Shown: positions 16,147 through 24,472 of the stretch, one piece after another
How the letters are laid out: every line of letters begins with the position of its first letter
Position numbering within the stretch: position 1 is the stretch's first letter
Assembly: GCA_029933225.1 (NCBI GenBank)
Contig: JAOZOO010000001.1
Location: 66,196 to 99,268 of the forward strand
DNA: 33,073 nt
Direction of reading: 5' to 3'
From: Bacteroidales bacterium
Lineage (GTDB): Bacteria; Bacteroidota; Bacteroidia; Bacteroidales; F082
Program-made: the position numbers and the translations under genes
The notes under the pieces: model-generated
What the model was told of the DNA's origin: nothing
The model's input: the letters and a program-made list of their open reading frames with translations, nothing else
The model's database searches: none

Positions 16147-17412
16147 TTATTTCACATCCGATTTCGGAACATAGCCGGTTTTTGTTCCCCGTAATTGTAT
16201 TTTAATGAATTTACCCTCTTCGCCAAGCACTTTAAACTCCAGCCCGCCGGGCACTTTGGCCACAACCTGTGAAGATTTATCAGGGAATTCAAATACTTCA
16301 ATGCGGTCGGCGCTGCCACCTCTTATTTTCACTCGTTCGGCAAGAGCATTTGCCCCGCCACCGGTAAATGAATAGGGCTGAATAGGTCTGCCGATGTCTT
16401 CGAGATATTTTTCAAGGTCAATGCCCGCTTTTGCCCTTTCGGCAGCTTTCTGGTATTTTTCGTTTGTATAATCCAGCTCATACGCAATGCCGTAATATTC
16501 GGCTGCCTGTTCGTAAGCCCCTACCATTTCGTACAAAACACCAAGATTATAAGCGGTTTTCGGATTGTACGAATCTGCTTCATACATGGCATACACGATT
16601 GGAAAAGCATGATCCAGATCACCTTTTTTCAAAAAGTTCATGGCCTCTTTACCTTTATCCTTGAACTCCTTCAGTTTTACTTTTTCCATGTTATAAACAA
16701 TGTGCTCATAACCGGGTGTGAAATAGTCCACGAATTCCTCGGCCAGTTTTTTCAGGCAGACATCCGCCAGTTGATCGGTTGTCATCACGCCCGAAACTTT
16801 ATCACCGCAACCACTGTCTTTGAATGACGCTGATGCCGTTCTTGTTCCTACGATCTGTGCGGTTTCCACCGAAATGATTTTCATGGTTCCTTTGGCAGTT
16901 ACTGTACGTTTGAGGCATCTTCCCGTCAGTTCCGAGTTTGACCATTCATCGTTATGCGTATAATTTGCATTACCGATAACCAGCACATCCAGTCCGAGGA
17001 GTTTCCCTACCTCCGCAGCAGAGTTTTCATCAATGGCTCCCGAAAGGGCAAGCCGTTGCTCTTTCATTATTTTTTCAAGCTGCTCGCGCTCAATCACTTC
17101 ATAAAAATCCGTTGTCACACCTTTCACAAAAGTCTTTCCTTCGGTTCCTTTCCCCATGCCATAAAAACCACCTTTTTTATTGTAGATTCCCCGGTGCTGG
17201 TTCAGCAGGTCGGCCACAATGTAATTGGTCAGCACAATGTCTTTTCGGCGATTTGTAGAACATTCAAACTTGAGCACACCGATCTTTTTCATATTGTAAA
17301 ACGGTTTTTCCGGCGCCTTCAGAATAAATGTTTCAACCTTTTGTGCTTTTATTGAAGGGATGATCAATAATCCCATCAATAAAAACATGAAAAATTTTTT
17401 AAATGACTTCAT
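16147..17412 (-). CDS. Exported CsgG-like protein with TPR and SH3-like domains
   Basis: The 421-residue protein has a signal peptide (KKFFMFLLMGLLIIPSIKAQ). Residues about 38-235 look like the CsgG/FlgO/LpoB fold: KKIGVLKFECSTNRR, FYEVIEREQLEKIMKEQRLALSG, SAAEVGKLLGLDVLVIGNANY and the later KGTMKIISVETAQIVGTRTASASF. A TPR-like pair follows at about 250-330 (AMNFLKKGDLDHAFPIVYAMYEAD, AYNLGVLYEMVGAYEQAAEYYGIAYELD). The last about 65 residues resemble a bacterial SH3 domain (SQVVAKVPGGLEFKVLGEEGKFIKIQLRG). CsgG-like proteins act at the outer membrane as secretion pores or as lipoprotein activators; there is no lipobox here. It heads the minus arm of the divergent envelope cluster. Pore formation is not implied, because no barrel-forming strands were identified. 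Confidence 0.8.
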   Translation of the reverse strand: MKSFKKFFMFLLMGLLIIPSIKAQKVETFILKAPEKPFYNMKKIGVLKFECSTNRRKDIVLTNYIVADLLNQHRGIYNKKGGFYGMGKGTEGKTFVKGVTTDFYEVIEREQLEKIMKEQRLALSGAIDENSAAEVGKLLGLDVLVIGNANYTHNDEWSNSELTGRCLKRTVTAKGTMKIISVETAQIVGTRTASASFKDSGCGDKVSGVMTTDQLADVCLKKLAEEFVDYFTPGYEHIVYNMEKVKLKEFKDKGKEAMNFLKKGDLDHAFPIVYAMYEADSYNPKTAYNLGVLYEMVGAYEQAAEYYGIAYELDYTNEKYQKAAERAKAGIDLEKYLEDIGRPIQPYSFTGGGANALAERVKIRGGSADRIEVFEFPDKSSQVVAKVPGGLEFKVLGEEGKFIKIQLRGTKTGYVPKSDVK

Positions 17413-17442
17413 ATTTTGATTTGGTTTGGTTACTAATTTATC

Positions 17443-17456
17443 AGATAAAATTATCT
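17443..17456. promoter_or_regulatory. Inverted repeat AGATAA-AA-TTATCT in the divergent spacer
   Basis: A 6-bp inverted repeat around AA lies 31 bp upstream of the CsgG-like start, in the 226-bp AT-rich spacer between the two arms of the cluster. It is a possible operator, but such short dyads are frequent in AT-rich DNA. No TAnnTTTG box for the minus arm was found. Confidence 0.25.
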
Positions 17457-17603
17457 AATTTTTTTGATTTTATGCCCCGCCGCAAATAGTTTGGATAATG
17501 TCTAAATAAAAAAACTGTATTTAGTTTCTTCAAAAAAGAATACATTTTCTGTTTAGAACAGATTAAAATAGCAAATGCCATTCATTGAAATATGTAATTT
17601 TCT

Positions 17604-17611
17604 TATATTTG
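17604..17611 (+). promoter_or_regulatory. Candidate -7 box for the plus arm of the envelope cluster (TATATTTG)
   Basis: TATATTTG is an exact TAnnTTTG match, with a TTG at 17585-17587 about 16 bp upstream as a possible -33 box. It lies 28 bp before the ATG at 17639 and would drive the whole plus-strand run to 24227. Confidence 0.5.
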
Positions 17612-17638
17612 AGAAATTACTTAATGAAATTAAAAGAC

Positions 17639-18280
17639 ATGAAAAAAATTAATTACTTATTCATTTTTGTTCTTGCTGCATTGATTGCTGTCCCGGCCTT
17701 TGCCCAGAGCGAAAAAGAACTTAAAAAAGAGATCAAGGAAAAAGCCTTGAAAGATGCCCGGAAAGAAGCCAAACGGCTGAAAAAAGACGGCTTTTCGGTT
17801 GCGCCGGGACAATTGCCCATGGACAAACAAATCGAGAACACATGGATAAAAAGGTATGAAGTGACTGATGATGGGAACCCCAAATATTTCGTTGCCGACG
17901 CCCGGGCCACAGGTGAAACGCATTCTGCTGCCAAGATGCAGGCATACGAAATGGCCAAAATCAACATTGCGGAACAAATCGGCTCAAAAGTGGCCGGACT
18001 GGTTGAAACCAAACTGGCCAACTCGCAATTGAATGCCGAAGAAGCGGCATCCATCACCAAAACCGTTGGCAGTTTCAAATCCAAAGTCAAAGCCGACATC
18101 GGCAATATGCTCACACTGTTCGAAGCTTCCAAAAACATCGGGAAAAACACCGAAGTGTTCATCACACTCGCCTACGGCTATGATGCAGCCATGAAACTGG
18201 CCAAAGAAAAGCTGAGAAAACAAATGGAAGCCGAGGCCGATGTGAATGCCAAACAACTGGATGATATTCTTGATTTTTAA
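17639..18280 (+). CDS. Small exported LPP20-like protein
   Basis: The ATG at 17639 opens directly into a signal peptide (MKKINYLFIFVLAALIAVPAFAQ). Upstream in-frame TTG and ATG codons (17585, 17624) would add a hydrophobic or charged extension and are less likely. The mature part is about 190 residues. It starts with a very charged helix (EKELKKEIKEKALKDARKEA) and continues into an LPP20-like domain with a VADARATGETHSAAKMQAYEMAKINIAEQ helix and a VFITLAYGYDAAMKLAKEKL end. LPP20-like folds occur in FlgP and other outer-membrane-associated proteins; there is no lipobox cysteine. It starts the plus arm of the envelope cluster, 7 bp ahead of the transglutaminase-like gene, which suggests translational coupling. 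Function is not known. Confidence 0.7.
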   Translation: MKKINYLFIFVLAALIAVPAFAQSEKELKKEIKEKALKDARKEAKRLKKDGFSVAPGQLPMDKQIENTWIKRYEVTDDGNPKYFVADARATGETHSAAKMQAYEMAKINIAEQIGSKVAGLVETKLANSQLNAEEAASITKTVGSFKSKVKADIGNMLTLFEASKNIGKNTEVFITLAYGYDAAMKLAKEKLRKQMEAEADVNAKQLDDILDF

Positions 18281-18287
18281 TTCAAAG

Positions 18288-20927
18288 ATGAGTTCCATTC
18301 ATTCAGGCCACCGGCAGATTAGAAATCTATGTATTGTTTTATCTGTTTTTCTGCTCTCTATTTTAACTACTGCGGCACAAACCTTCGATGAGTTTGAAAA
18401 ACAGATTGATGAAGATTTTGCTGCGTTCGAGAAAAAAACGGATAAGATTTTTGATGATTATGTAAAAAAAATCGATCAGGAGTTTGCCGATTATCTTGCT
18501 GCCAATTTCAAGGAATACACACTGCAAAAATCAGAGCAAAAGAAGACCGGGCCCAAACCTGACAAAGTCCCCCGTTACACGGAAATCCCCGAAAAGAAAC
18601 GGGAGGAGATCAAAGTTACGGGAACGGCAGAGACCCTGGAAGAAAACAAAGTGATTTTGCCTGTAGTAAAAAAACAGGGAATAACGGATTTTGAGACCCG
18701 GAAGCTGGCTTTCGGTTTTTTCGGCACACCATTGAAATTTGTTTACGATGTGAATATCATTGCCCCTGCACGCAATATCCTTTCGGCCGGAGACATTGCT
18801 GCCTACTGGGAGGAGATGAGTAAAACCTGGTACAACCCGCTGCTCGACCAGTTCGATAACTACCGTCAGGTTCTGAACCTCAACGACTGGGCTTATTATC
18901 AGATGATCAGGAAATTTTCAGCCACCGCTTACCCGGATAATGAAAACATGCAAAACCTGCTGACATGGTTTCTGCTCACCCGTTCAGGGTATAAAAACCG
19001 TATTGCATTTGGTAATTTACACACCTACGTTTTAATATCATCAGTCTATCCGCTGGCCGGCAGCTATGTCCGGCTGAACAACATTAATTATTATTTGCCG
19101 GGTGAGGATCTCGGCCAGGCAAAAACCTATGCAAAAGATTTTCCGCAAGCGGATAAGATACTGGACATGAGCATCTCAAAGCCGATGAACCTGGCAGAGA
19201 AAAAGGTTGACAAACCATTTCATTTTAATCATGGCGGGAGAGATTATGAGGTTTCGTTAAGTTACAATCAAAACCTGATTGACTTTTACAACACCTGCCC
19301 CCTGGCCGATTTGAGTCTTTATTTCAACAGCGTGCCCGGCCCTGAGACCAAAAACTCGGTTTTACGGGCTTTCCGTCCGCTCATTACAGGGAAATCAAAA
19401 ATTGAAGCGGCAAACCTGCTGCTCAGCTTTGTACAGCAGGCCTTTGCCTACAAAACCGACCAGGATGCCTACGGAAAGGAAAAATATATGTTTGCCGACG
19501 AATTGCTTCATTATCCTTATGCCGATTGCGAAGACCGTTCGGTGCTGTATGCTTATCTGGTCAGAACGTTGCTGAACCTCGAGGTGACGGGACTCACTTT
19601 TCCGGGGCATGTAGCCACGGCTGTTCATTTCCTGAAAAATCCTCCGGGTGAATACATTTCGTATGCACGGAAAGAGTTCGTGATCGCCGATCCCACGTTC
19701 ACCGGCGCTCCGGTAGGTATGCTGATGCCGGGTATCAACAAATCGGAAGCAGAAATCATTGAGGTCAAACAGGATGTGATTTACCGGAATAAGGCAGCGG
19801 AAATATGGGATGTGGTCAGGAAATACGGCGGTTACCGGGGAGATGTTTTGCAGGATGTGGTGTTTGCTCCCTCGGGCAATGCTTACGTGTGCGGATATTT
19901 TGTCAAAGAAGCCAATTTCAGGCAATTTCATCTTGCATCCGATTTCGAAGGTCGCGATATGTTCATCGCCAAGTTTGATCCCGCGCTGAATCCGGTATGG
20001 GTGAAAACGGCCACGGGGCCTGGCAACGACATGGCGTACAGTATTGCCCTCGACCCCAGGGGTATTCTTTATGTTTACGGCAGCTTTGAAGAGTCACTGA
20101 ATTTCGGCGGACAAACCATCGAAGCCACCGGTGCGCCGGATGTATTTGTAACACGCTACGCCCCCAACGGGGATGTGCGCTGGGTAACCAAGGCAGGTAT
20201 TGACAAGGTGGACCATTCGGCTAATTTTATGTTTTCCGCTGTTTTTAACCCCGCCGGCCAAAAGACCAGTGCCCGTCTTTACAACGAAACCAAAAACTTT
20301 GATTTTTACGGGTTAAACCTTGACGGTAACGGCAACGCCGTGATCACCGGATCGTTTTATGCCACCACCGGGCTGAATACAACGGATTTCGAGAATTACA
20401 ATTTCGGCAGCGAATTCAACATCCCCAACGCTTTGTATGATACCAGTTACCGTCTCCACTCAAAATTGAATTACGAACGAACCATAGCGGGACTTTTTGC
20501 GGCTTTACGCCTCATCCGGTTCAACAGCTTCGAACTGAAAGGTTCAGCACTTCAGAGTACAATTGAAAAACACAACCAACCTTTTATTGAACAGGCCGCT
20601 GATTTTTACAAAAACATGGGGAAAATGAAATTTGTGATCAACAACACGGGCATTGTGGTCATCAATACCGAACAACGGGCACCGGTTGATTTCGGGTTTA
20701 TCAGAATAAATAACAATGCACGTCTCAAGGTCATCATTTACGAAAACGGGAATTCAAAACTCGATATACTTTCCGGAATTGAGGTTGTGGATCCGACCGG
20801 CGAAGCGCGGTTTGACATGAACAGCGTTTCGCTTTCAAAGGAAAAAGGCGATTTGTTGCTGGATTATGATGATGACCACACCAAAATACAGGTCAATCTA
20901 AAGGAAGATTTACTACATTTGAATTAG
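18288..20927 (+). CDS. Exported transglutaminase-like protein with beta-propeller repeats
   Basis: The start at 18288 gives 879 residues and a signal peptide (NLCIVLSVFLLSILTTAAQ). The next about 50 residues form charged heptads (FDEFEKQIDEDFAAFEKKTDKIFDDYV), probably a coiled coil. A transglutaminase-like core follows, with the expected triad: Cys414 in YADCEDRSVLYAYL, His441 in FPGHVATAVHF and Asp468 in VIADPTF. This fold is used for cross-linking, proteolysis or as a binding scaffold. Next come SBBP-type beta-propeller blades (DVVFAPSGNAYVCGYF, FIAKFDPALNPVWVKTA, LYVYGSFEESLNFGG, FVTRYAPNGDVRWV). The last about 260 residues are unrecognised. It is separated by 7 bp from the LPP20-like gene and by 21 bp from the channel gene. 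The triad looks intact, but no substrate can be proposed. Confidence 0.75.
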   Translation: MSSIHSGHRQIRNLCIVLSVFLLSILTTAAQTFDEFEKQIDEDFAAFEKKTDKIFDDYVKKIDQEFADYLAANFKEYTLQKSEQKKTGPKPDKVPRYTEIPEKKREEIKVTGTAETLEENKVILPVVKKQGITDFETRKLAFGFFGTPLKFVYDVNIIAPARNILSAGDIAAYWEEMSKTWYNPLLDQFDNYRQVLNLNDWAYYQMIRKFSATAYPDNENMQNLLTWFLLTRSGYKNRIAFGNLHTYVLISSVYPLAGSYVRLNNINYYLPGEDLGQAKTYAKDFPQADKILDMSISKPMNLAEKKVDKPFHFNHGGRDYEVSLSYNQNLIDFYNTCPLADLSLYFNSVPGPETKNSVLRAFRPLITGKSKIEAANLLLSFVQQAFAYKTDQDAYGKEKYMFADELLHYPYADCEDRSVLYAYLVRTLLNLEVTGLTFPGHVATAVHFLKNPPGEYISYARKEFVIADPTFTGAPVGMLMPGINKSEAEIIEVKQDVIYRNKAAEIWDVVRKYGGYRGDVLQDVVFAPSGNAYVCGYFVKEANFRQFHLASDFEGRDMFIAKFDPALNPVWVKTATGPGNDMAYSIALDPRGILYVYGSFEESLNFGGQTIEATGAPDVFVTRYAPNGDVRWVTKAGIDKVDHSANFMFSAVFNPAGQKTSARLYNETKNFDFYGLNLDGNGNAVITGSFYATTGLNTTDFENYNFGSEFNIPNALYDTSYRLHSKLNYERTIAGLFAALRLIRFNSFELKGSALQSTIEKHNQPFIEQAADFYKNMGKMKFVINNTGIVVINTEQRAPVDFGFIRINNNARLKVIIYENGNSKLDILSGIEVVDPTGEARFDMNSVSLSKEKGDLLLDYDDDHTKIQVNLKEDLLHLN

Positions 20928-20948
20928 ATTTGGAAGAATGTCAGCCGT

Positions 20949-22784
20949 ATGAAAAACGACTTACGCTACTTTTACCTTCGTTTTAAAAACCGCGTTTTCA
21001 CACAGGTTATACCTGTGTTATTGTTTTTATTATTAAATGTGTTGTTCGCAGGCAGTGCTTTCCCGCAAAGCGAAAAAGACACCATTTCCATATCGGAGCT
21101 TATCCAACGGATGCAGGCCGACACCGATCCCATAGAGATCAGTAATGTGGTTATTGAGTTCAGGCCGGGCGATAAAAAATATGCGCAAAACAAAGTCTTT
21201 TACTGGGTTTACAGTATCAAACCGTCATCTCCGGGGGCCAAGCGGATTTATTTTTACGATTGTGATTTCAACACCGGTAAAAAAGCACCGCTGATCCTCG
21301 AGGGCTGGGAGTTCCGAAAGATGAACATGATCGGTTGTAAATTAAAGACTGATTTTTCATTTGAAAACTGCAAACAGTCAGGCCGTTACCCGATGCGTTT
21401 TGAGAACAACGTTTTTTATGACAATCTGCAGTTTGAAGGAAAAGACTCACTGACCTCCGTTCAATTTCTTAATTGCAGGTTCGGAAAACAATTGCTGGTG
21501 GAAACCAAACCCGGTGAATTTGAAATGGATGAGTGTGTTTTTGATGCCGACACCCTGAAATTCGGAAGAAGTATCGAAGGAAGAACCCTGTTTCAGTTAA
21601 GTTTCGCCGGGCAGAAAGCGGAGGATATTACCATTACCAACACGATATTCAGAAACAACGGATTAAACAATCTTTATTCTTTAAGTTTTGAAGGTGCAGA
21701 AGTGGAAAAGATCACCCTGCTGAATAATAAAATGGCATCCATTGATTTTACGGATATACAGGTAGAAAAGTCAATACTTATTGATTCGCTGAACGTGTCC
21801 GGTTTTATCGGGGTGCAGAATTTCGACTTCCCGGAGTCGAACACCAACATACCGTGGTATAATATTGCCGGAGAAAAGCTGGCCATCTTCCAGTTTTCAG
21901 AGTCTGATCAGATCATTCCCTATCAGGCCAAAACAAAAAATCAATTGTTAAACACTTTGCTTTACAACGATCTTGTAAGCGCATACAACAAGTTCAATAC
22001 CATTTACCACAGCCGGGGCGACATTTATTCGGCCAACCGGTCGTATGTTGAGATCAAAACCATAGAAACCCGCAGGCAAAAGTATCTGTTGGAAGAACAA
22101 TGGGACCTGAATGTTTACATCAATTACAAACTGAATGTATTTTTAAGCGATTTCTCGGATTTTGCCACCAATCCCGGAAAATCTTTACTTAAATCGGTGT
22201 GGGTACTTATTATCTTTACGGTTTTATACATGCTTACCTATTCGAAGTGGGATGACATGGATTATAACTATTTTATTGTTCAGTATTCCCGTTTTTCGCA
22301 ATACCTCAAGGAGAAACCTAATAACATTAAAGATGTTTACGGGGAGGACTATGAAAAACAATTCAAAGAGATTGAATCACTTGAAGAGAAATACATCCAG
22401 GCAGGCAAAAAAGCTCCCGTAGTCATCAGGTTAATGGGCAACCTGCTTTATCATCTTGGAAAATTCCGGTACACAATCATGCCGGGACTGATCCGGTTTT
22501 TCAACTTCCGGCCCGGAAAATGGAAAATAACCAATGGAATCAACAAAGTGCTTACCGTTATATTGATCAGTGTCATTTCCATTCTCTTTTTCGCCTATGT
22601 ACTTGTAGTTAAATTTATTGCCTCTTTTATGATCAGTCTGAACTGCTTTGTTGTGGTCGGTTTCGGCAACCTGCCCGAAAATGGATTTGCAAAATATTTT
22701 TCCGTTATCGAAGGTATTCTCGGCTGGTTTTTATTAACAATATTTACCATCACCCTGCTGAGTCAGGTGTTGCAGAGTGCTTAG
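20949..22784 (+). CDS. Beta-helix protein with potassium-channel-like pore domain
   Basis: The 611-residue protein starts with a signal-like hydrophobic segment (residues 18-37, ending AFPQ). Residues about 60-320 consist of short beta-strand repeats in the style of pentapeptide or right-handed beta-helix proteins, such as FYDCDFNTGK, MIGCKLKTDFSFENC and FLNCRFGKQL. A linker (LVSAYNKFNTIYHSRGDIYSANRSYVEIKTIETRR) resembles that of pentapeptide-repeat channel proteins. One membrane segment lies at about 411-431. A second lies at 532-556, a re-entrant pore at 560-577, and a third at 583-606. The pore reads CFVVVGFGNLP, recalling the K+ channel filter TxGFGD, with Val for Thr and Asn for Asp. The IEGILGWFLL helix fits Ion_trans_2 proteins. 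It is likely an inner-membrane channel with a periplasmic sensor; conduction and ion preference are inferred only. Confidence 0.7.
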   Translation: MKNDLRYFYLRFKNRVFTQVIPVLLFLLLNVLFAGSAFPQSEKDTISISELIQRMQADTDPIEISNVVIEFRPGDKKYAQNKVFYWVYSIKPSSPGAKRIYFYDCDFNTGKKAPLILEGWEFRKMNMIGCKLKTDFSFENCKQSGRYPMRFENNVFYDNLQFEGKDSLTSVQFLNCRFGKQLLVETKPGEFEMDECVFDADTLKFGRSIEGRTLFQLSFAGQKAEDITITNTIFRNNGLNNLYSLSFEGAEVEKITLLNNKMASIDFTDIQVEKSILIDSLNVSGFIGVQNFDFPESNTNIPWYNIAGEKLAIFQFSESDQIIPYQAKTKNQLLNTLLYNDLVSAYNKFNTIYHSRGDIYSANRSYVEIKTIETRRQKYLLEEQWDLNVYINYKLNVFLSDFSDFATNPGKSLLKSVWVLIIFTVLYMLTYSKWDDMDYNYFIVQYSRFSQYLKEKPNNIKDVYGEDYEKQFKEIESLEEKYIQAGKKAPVVIRLMGNLLYHLGKFRYTIMPGLIRFFNFRPGKWKITNGINKVLTVILISVISILFFAYVLVVKFIASFMISLNCFVVVGFGNLPENGFAKYFSVIEGILGWFLLTIFTITLLSQVLQSA

Positions 22785-22805
22785 AAAATTATCAAAAAAA
22801 AACAA

Positions 22806-23726
22806 ATGATTATGAAACATTTTATATTATCCCTTATCATTATCCTGCTTGCAACAGGCAGTTTTGCAACCGTCCTGAAAAAAGGTGACAGTTTGCAAAT
22901 TCTTTACAAACGCGTTTGGGCCTATGAAAATCCGGAAGACTTTTCCACACGGTTGGGGCCTTATTCCTACCTGAAAAAAATGATTTTTATCAGTGAAAGC
23001 GGGGAATATCCCGGTTATTATCAGGTAATAACACCGGATGGGAAAACCGCACTTATTAAAAAACATCTGCTGGCCGGCAGTCCCGGAATTACCAAAAAAC
23101 AAGTGCTGAATGATATCAGCGAAGGCAAACGGGAAAAAAACCAATACACGAAATTTCATTTCCTTGACAGGAAAAAACTGGGTTTATCACGATGGGCGAT
23201 GGTTGGTATATATGTGTTGATTCTGGCCTTATTGTTAGCTATTTGGTTCTTTTTTCCCCGCTTCGACCGGTGGATGCTCCGGCTTGATGGTAAAAATGAA
23301 TCGAATGCACAATTGCCCTGGTTTATCAAATATGCCGCTTTGCTTGGAATTGTTATTGGCGGAATAATGCTTTTCAAACCGGCTGAAACCGAATGGTTTC
23401 TGAATGAAGGTCTCCGACTTTGGGCCAATTACCCGACTTTTTGGGATTGGATACTCTGGGGACTTTGTCTGCTTTTTGCCGTTGACCTGATCGCCGGAAT
23501 AGTCACACCCTTCTTTCGTTTTTCCCTTGTTTTTGCCATTCTTTATGCGATCATTGCACTGGTTTTAATGTCATTATATTTTCTCGCTGGAATTGCCTCC
23601 GGCGGATTAATTGTCATCATCGCCATCATTATTTTCATTATATCGATTTTAGGAGGAGGCGGGAAAAGTTATGATGTTGTGGATAGTAGTACAGGACAGA
23701 AGGTGGGAACCATAAGCGGAGTATAA
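22806..23726 (+). CDS. Membrane protein with exported SH3-like domain
   Basis: This 306-residue product starts with a signal peptide (MKHFILSLIIILLATGSFA); the ATG at 22806 or 22812 gives nearly the same protein. Residues about 24-92 form a small beta domain (LKKGDSLQILYKRVWAYENP, GYYQVITPDGKTALIKKHLL) resembling bacterial SH3 modules. A charged linker leads to four or five membrane segments at about 130-150, 172-190, 210-232 and 235-285. The last ones are unusually rich in Ile, Val and Gly (GLIVIIAIIIFIISILGGGG). The short tail has VVDSSTGQKVGTISGV. It is 21 bp after the channel gene, and the next gene starts directly at its stop, so it belongs to the same operon. I do not recognise the family. 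Confidence 0.65.
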   Translation: MIMKHFILSLIIILLATGSFATVLKKGDSLQILYKRVWAYENPEDFSTRLGPYSYLKKMIFISESGEYPGYYQVITPDGKTALIKKHLLAGSPGITKKQVLNDISEGKREKNQYTKFHFLDRKKLGLSRWAMVGIYVLILALLLAIWFFFPRFDRWMLRLDGKNESNAQLPWFIKYAALLGIVIGGIMLFKPAETEWFLNEGLRLWANYPTFWDWILWGLCLLFAVDLIAGIVTPFFRFSLVFAILYAIIALVLMSLYFLAGIASGGLIVIIAIIIFIISILGGGGKSYDVVDSSTGQKVGTISGV

Positions 23727-24227
23727 GTGGATACTGCTGCAGCTACCGGTGATGTTTTTTCTGATGGATGGACTTTTTATTTTCTTTCTTTCCTAATGCT
23801 GGTGGTGCTGTATTTTATCCAAAAGTATGCTTTCCTGATCGACAGAAAACTGAACCTGATGGACAAAACAGGGAATAATTGGGAAGGAAAACCCTGGCCA
23901 CTGGTTTTTGCCTTGATGCTGGGCATGTTCATTTTGCTTTACAATGTTTTTTCTCCACGGGGCATGCAACCAAATCCTGCCGACTGGCGCTGGCCGGAAT
24001 GGGGGTTGGTTTTTAGTTCTCTCATCCTGCTGACCCTGCTTGCGTATGAAAGTTTCTCCCGCTTCGGAAAACGCATCGGGCTGATCCGGTTTGTAATATT
24101 CGTACTTTTATCCGCAGGGTTCTTTTTTGGTGGACTATACGCAGGGTTGTTGATCGTTTTGTTGCTGGCCTTTCTGATGCTGGTTTACTTTATCAGATTC
24201 TGGCGGAGGAGGATGAAGATCGATTAA
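23727..24227 (+). CDS. Small polytopic membrane protein, GTG start
   Basis: The frame opens with GTG directly after the TAA of the preceding gene, with no intervening base. No early ATG fits, since the first internal Met is already inside a membrane segment. The 166-residue product has four or five hydrophobic segments (about 15-34, 57-76, 90-108, 118-150), a KPWPLVFALMLGMF stretch and a basic end (RFWRRRMKID), consistent with a cytoplasmic C-terminus. Zero spacing suggests translation by re-initiation, in fixed ratio with its neighbour. It closes the plus-strand operon, and repeats follow. The function is not recognisable. Confidence 0.6.
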   Translation: MDTAAATGDVFSDGWTFYFLSFLMLVVLYFIQKYAFLIDRKLNLMDKTGNNWEGKPWPLVFALMLGMFILLYNVFSPRGMQPNPADWRWPEWGLVFSSLILLTLLAYESFSRFGKRIGLIRFVIFVLLSAGFFFGGLYAGLLIVLLLAFLMLVYFIRFWRRRMKID

Positions 24228-24262
24228 AGGGTATAAAGGTATAGAGGTATAGGGTATAAGGG
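24228..24262. repeat. GGTATAGAGGTATA-type microrepeat
   Basis: Units of GGGTATA(A/G)AGGTATA begin immediately after the operon's last stop codon. A further copy lies at 24383-24400 with the core GGGTATAGAGGTATAAGG. Between and around them, in 24306-24472, the sequence is A/G-rich and carries no gene. Confidence 0.6.
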
Positions 24263-24268
24263 GGAACG

Positions 24269-24305
24269 AACACCTTCCAGAGTCCGCAGGACCTGGAAGA
24301 GTGTT
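24269..24305. repeat. REP-like imperfect palindrome
   Basis: The arms AACAC-C-TTCCAG-A-GTCC and GGAC-CTGGAA-GA-GTGTT pair around GCA, giving 15 paired positions with small mismatches or bulges. The element is 42 bp past the operon stop and may stabilise or end the transcript. It is distinct in sequence from the 7001-7133 hairpins. The end of the window (33060-33073, GGAAGGTTCCAGGT) may begin another copy. Confidence 0.6.
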
Positions 24306-24472
24306 TTAAGGAAATTGAAGAATTGGGAAAATGGAGAAATGGGAATTAGTTAATGGAATGGTGGAAGAATAAAAAGTGTAATGGGTATAGAGGTATAAGG
24401 GTTGATGGGTCACAATCTACGATAACATGTCAAAAAGAAATAAATGAAAAAAATAACAAAAAGAAATAACCC

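Noticed and set aside
17653-18165. 170-codon minus-strand frame opposite the small LPP20-like gene
   Set aside because: It is a mirror of a Lys/Ala-rich gene, giving Phe/Ser-rich sequence. The plus-strand gene has a signal peptide and promoter.
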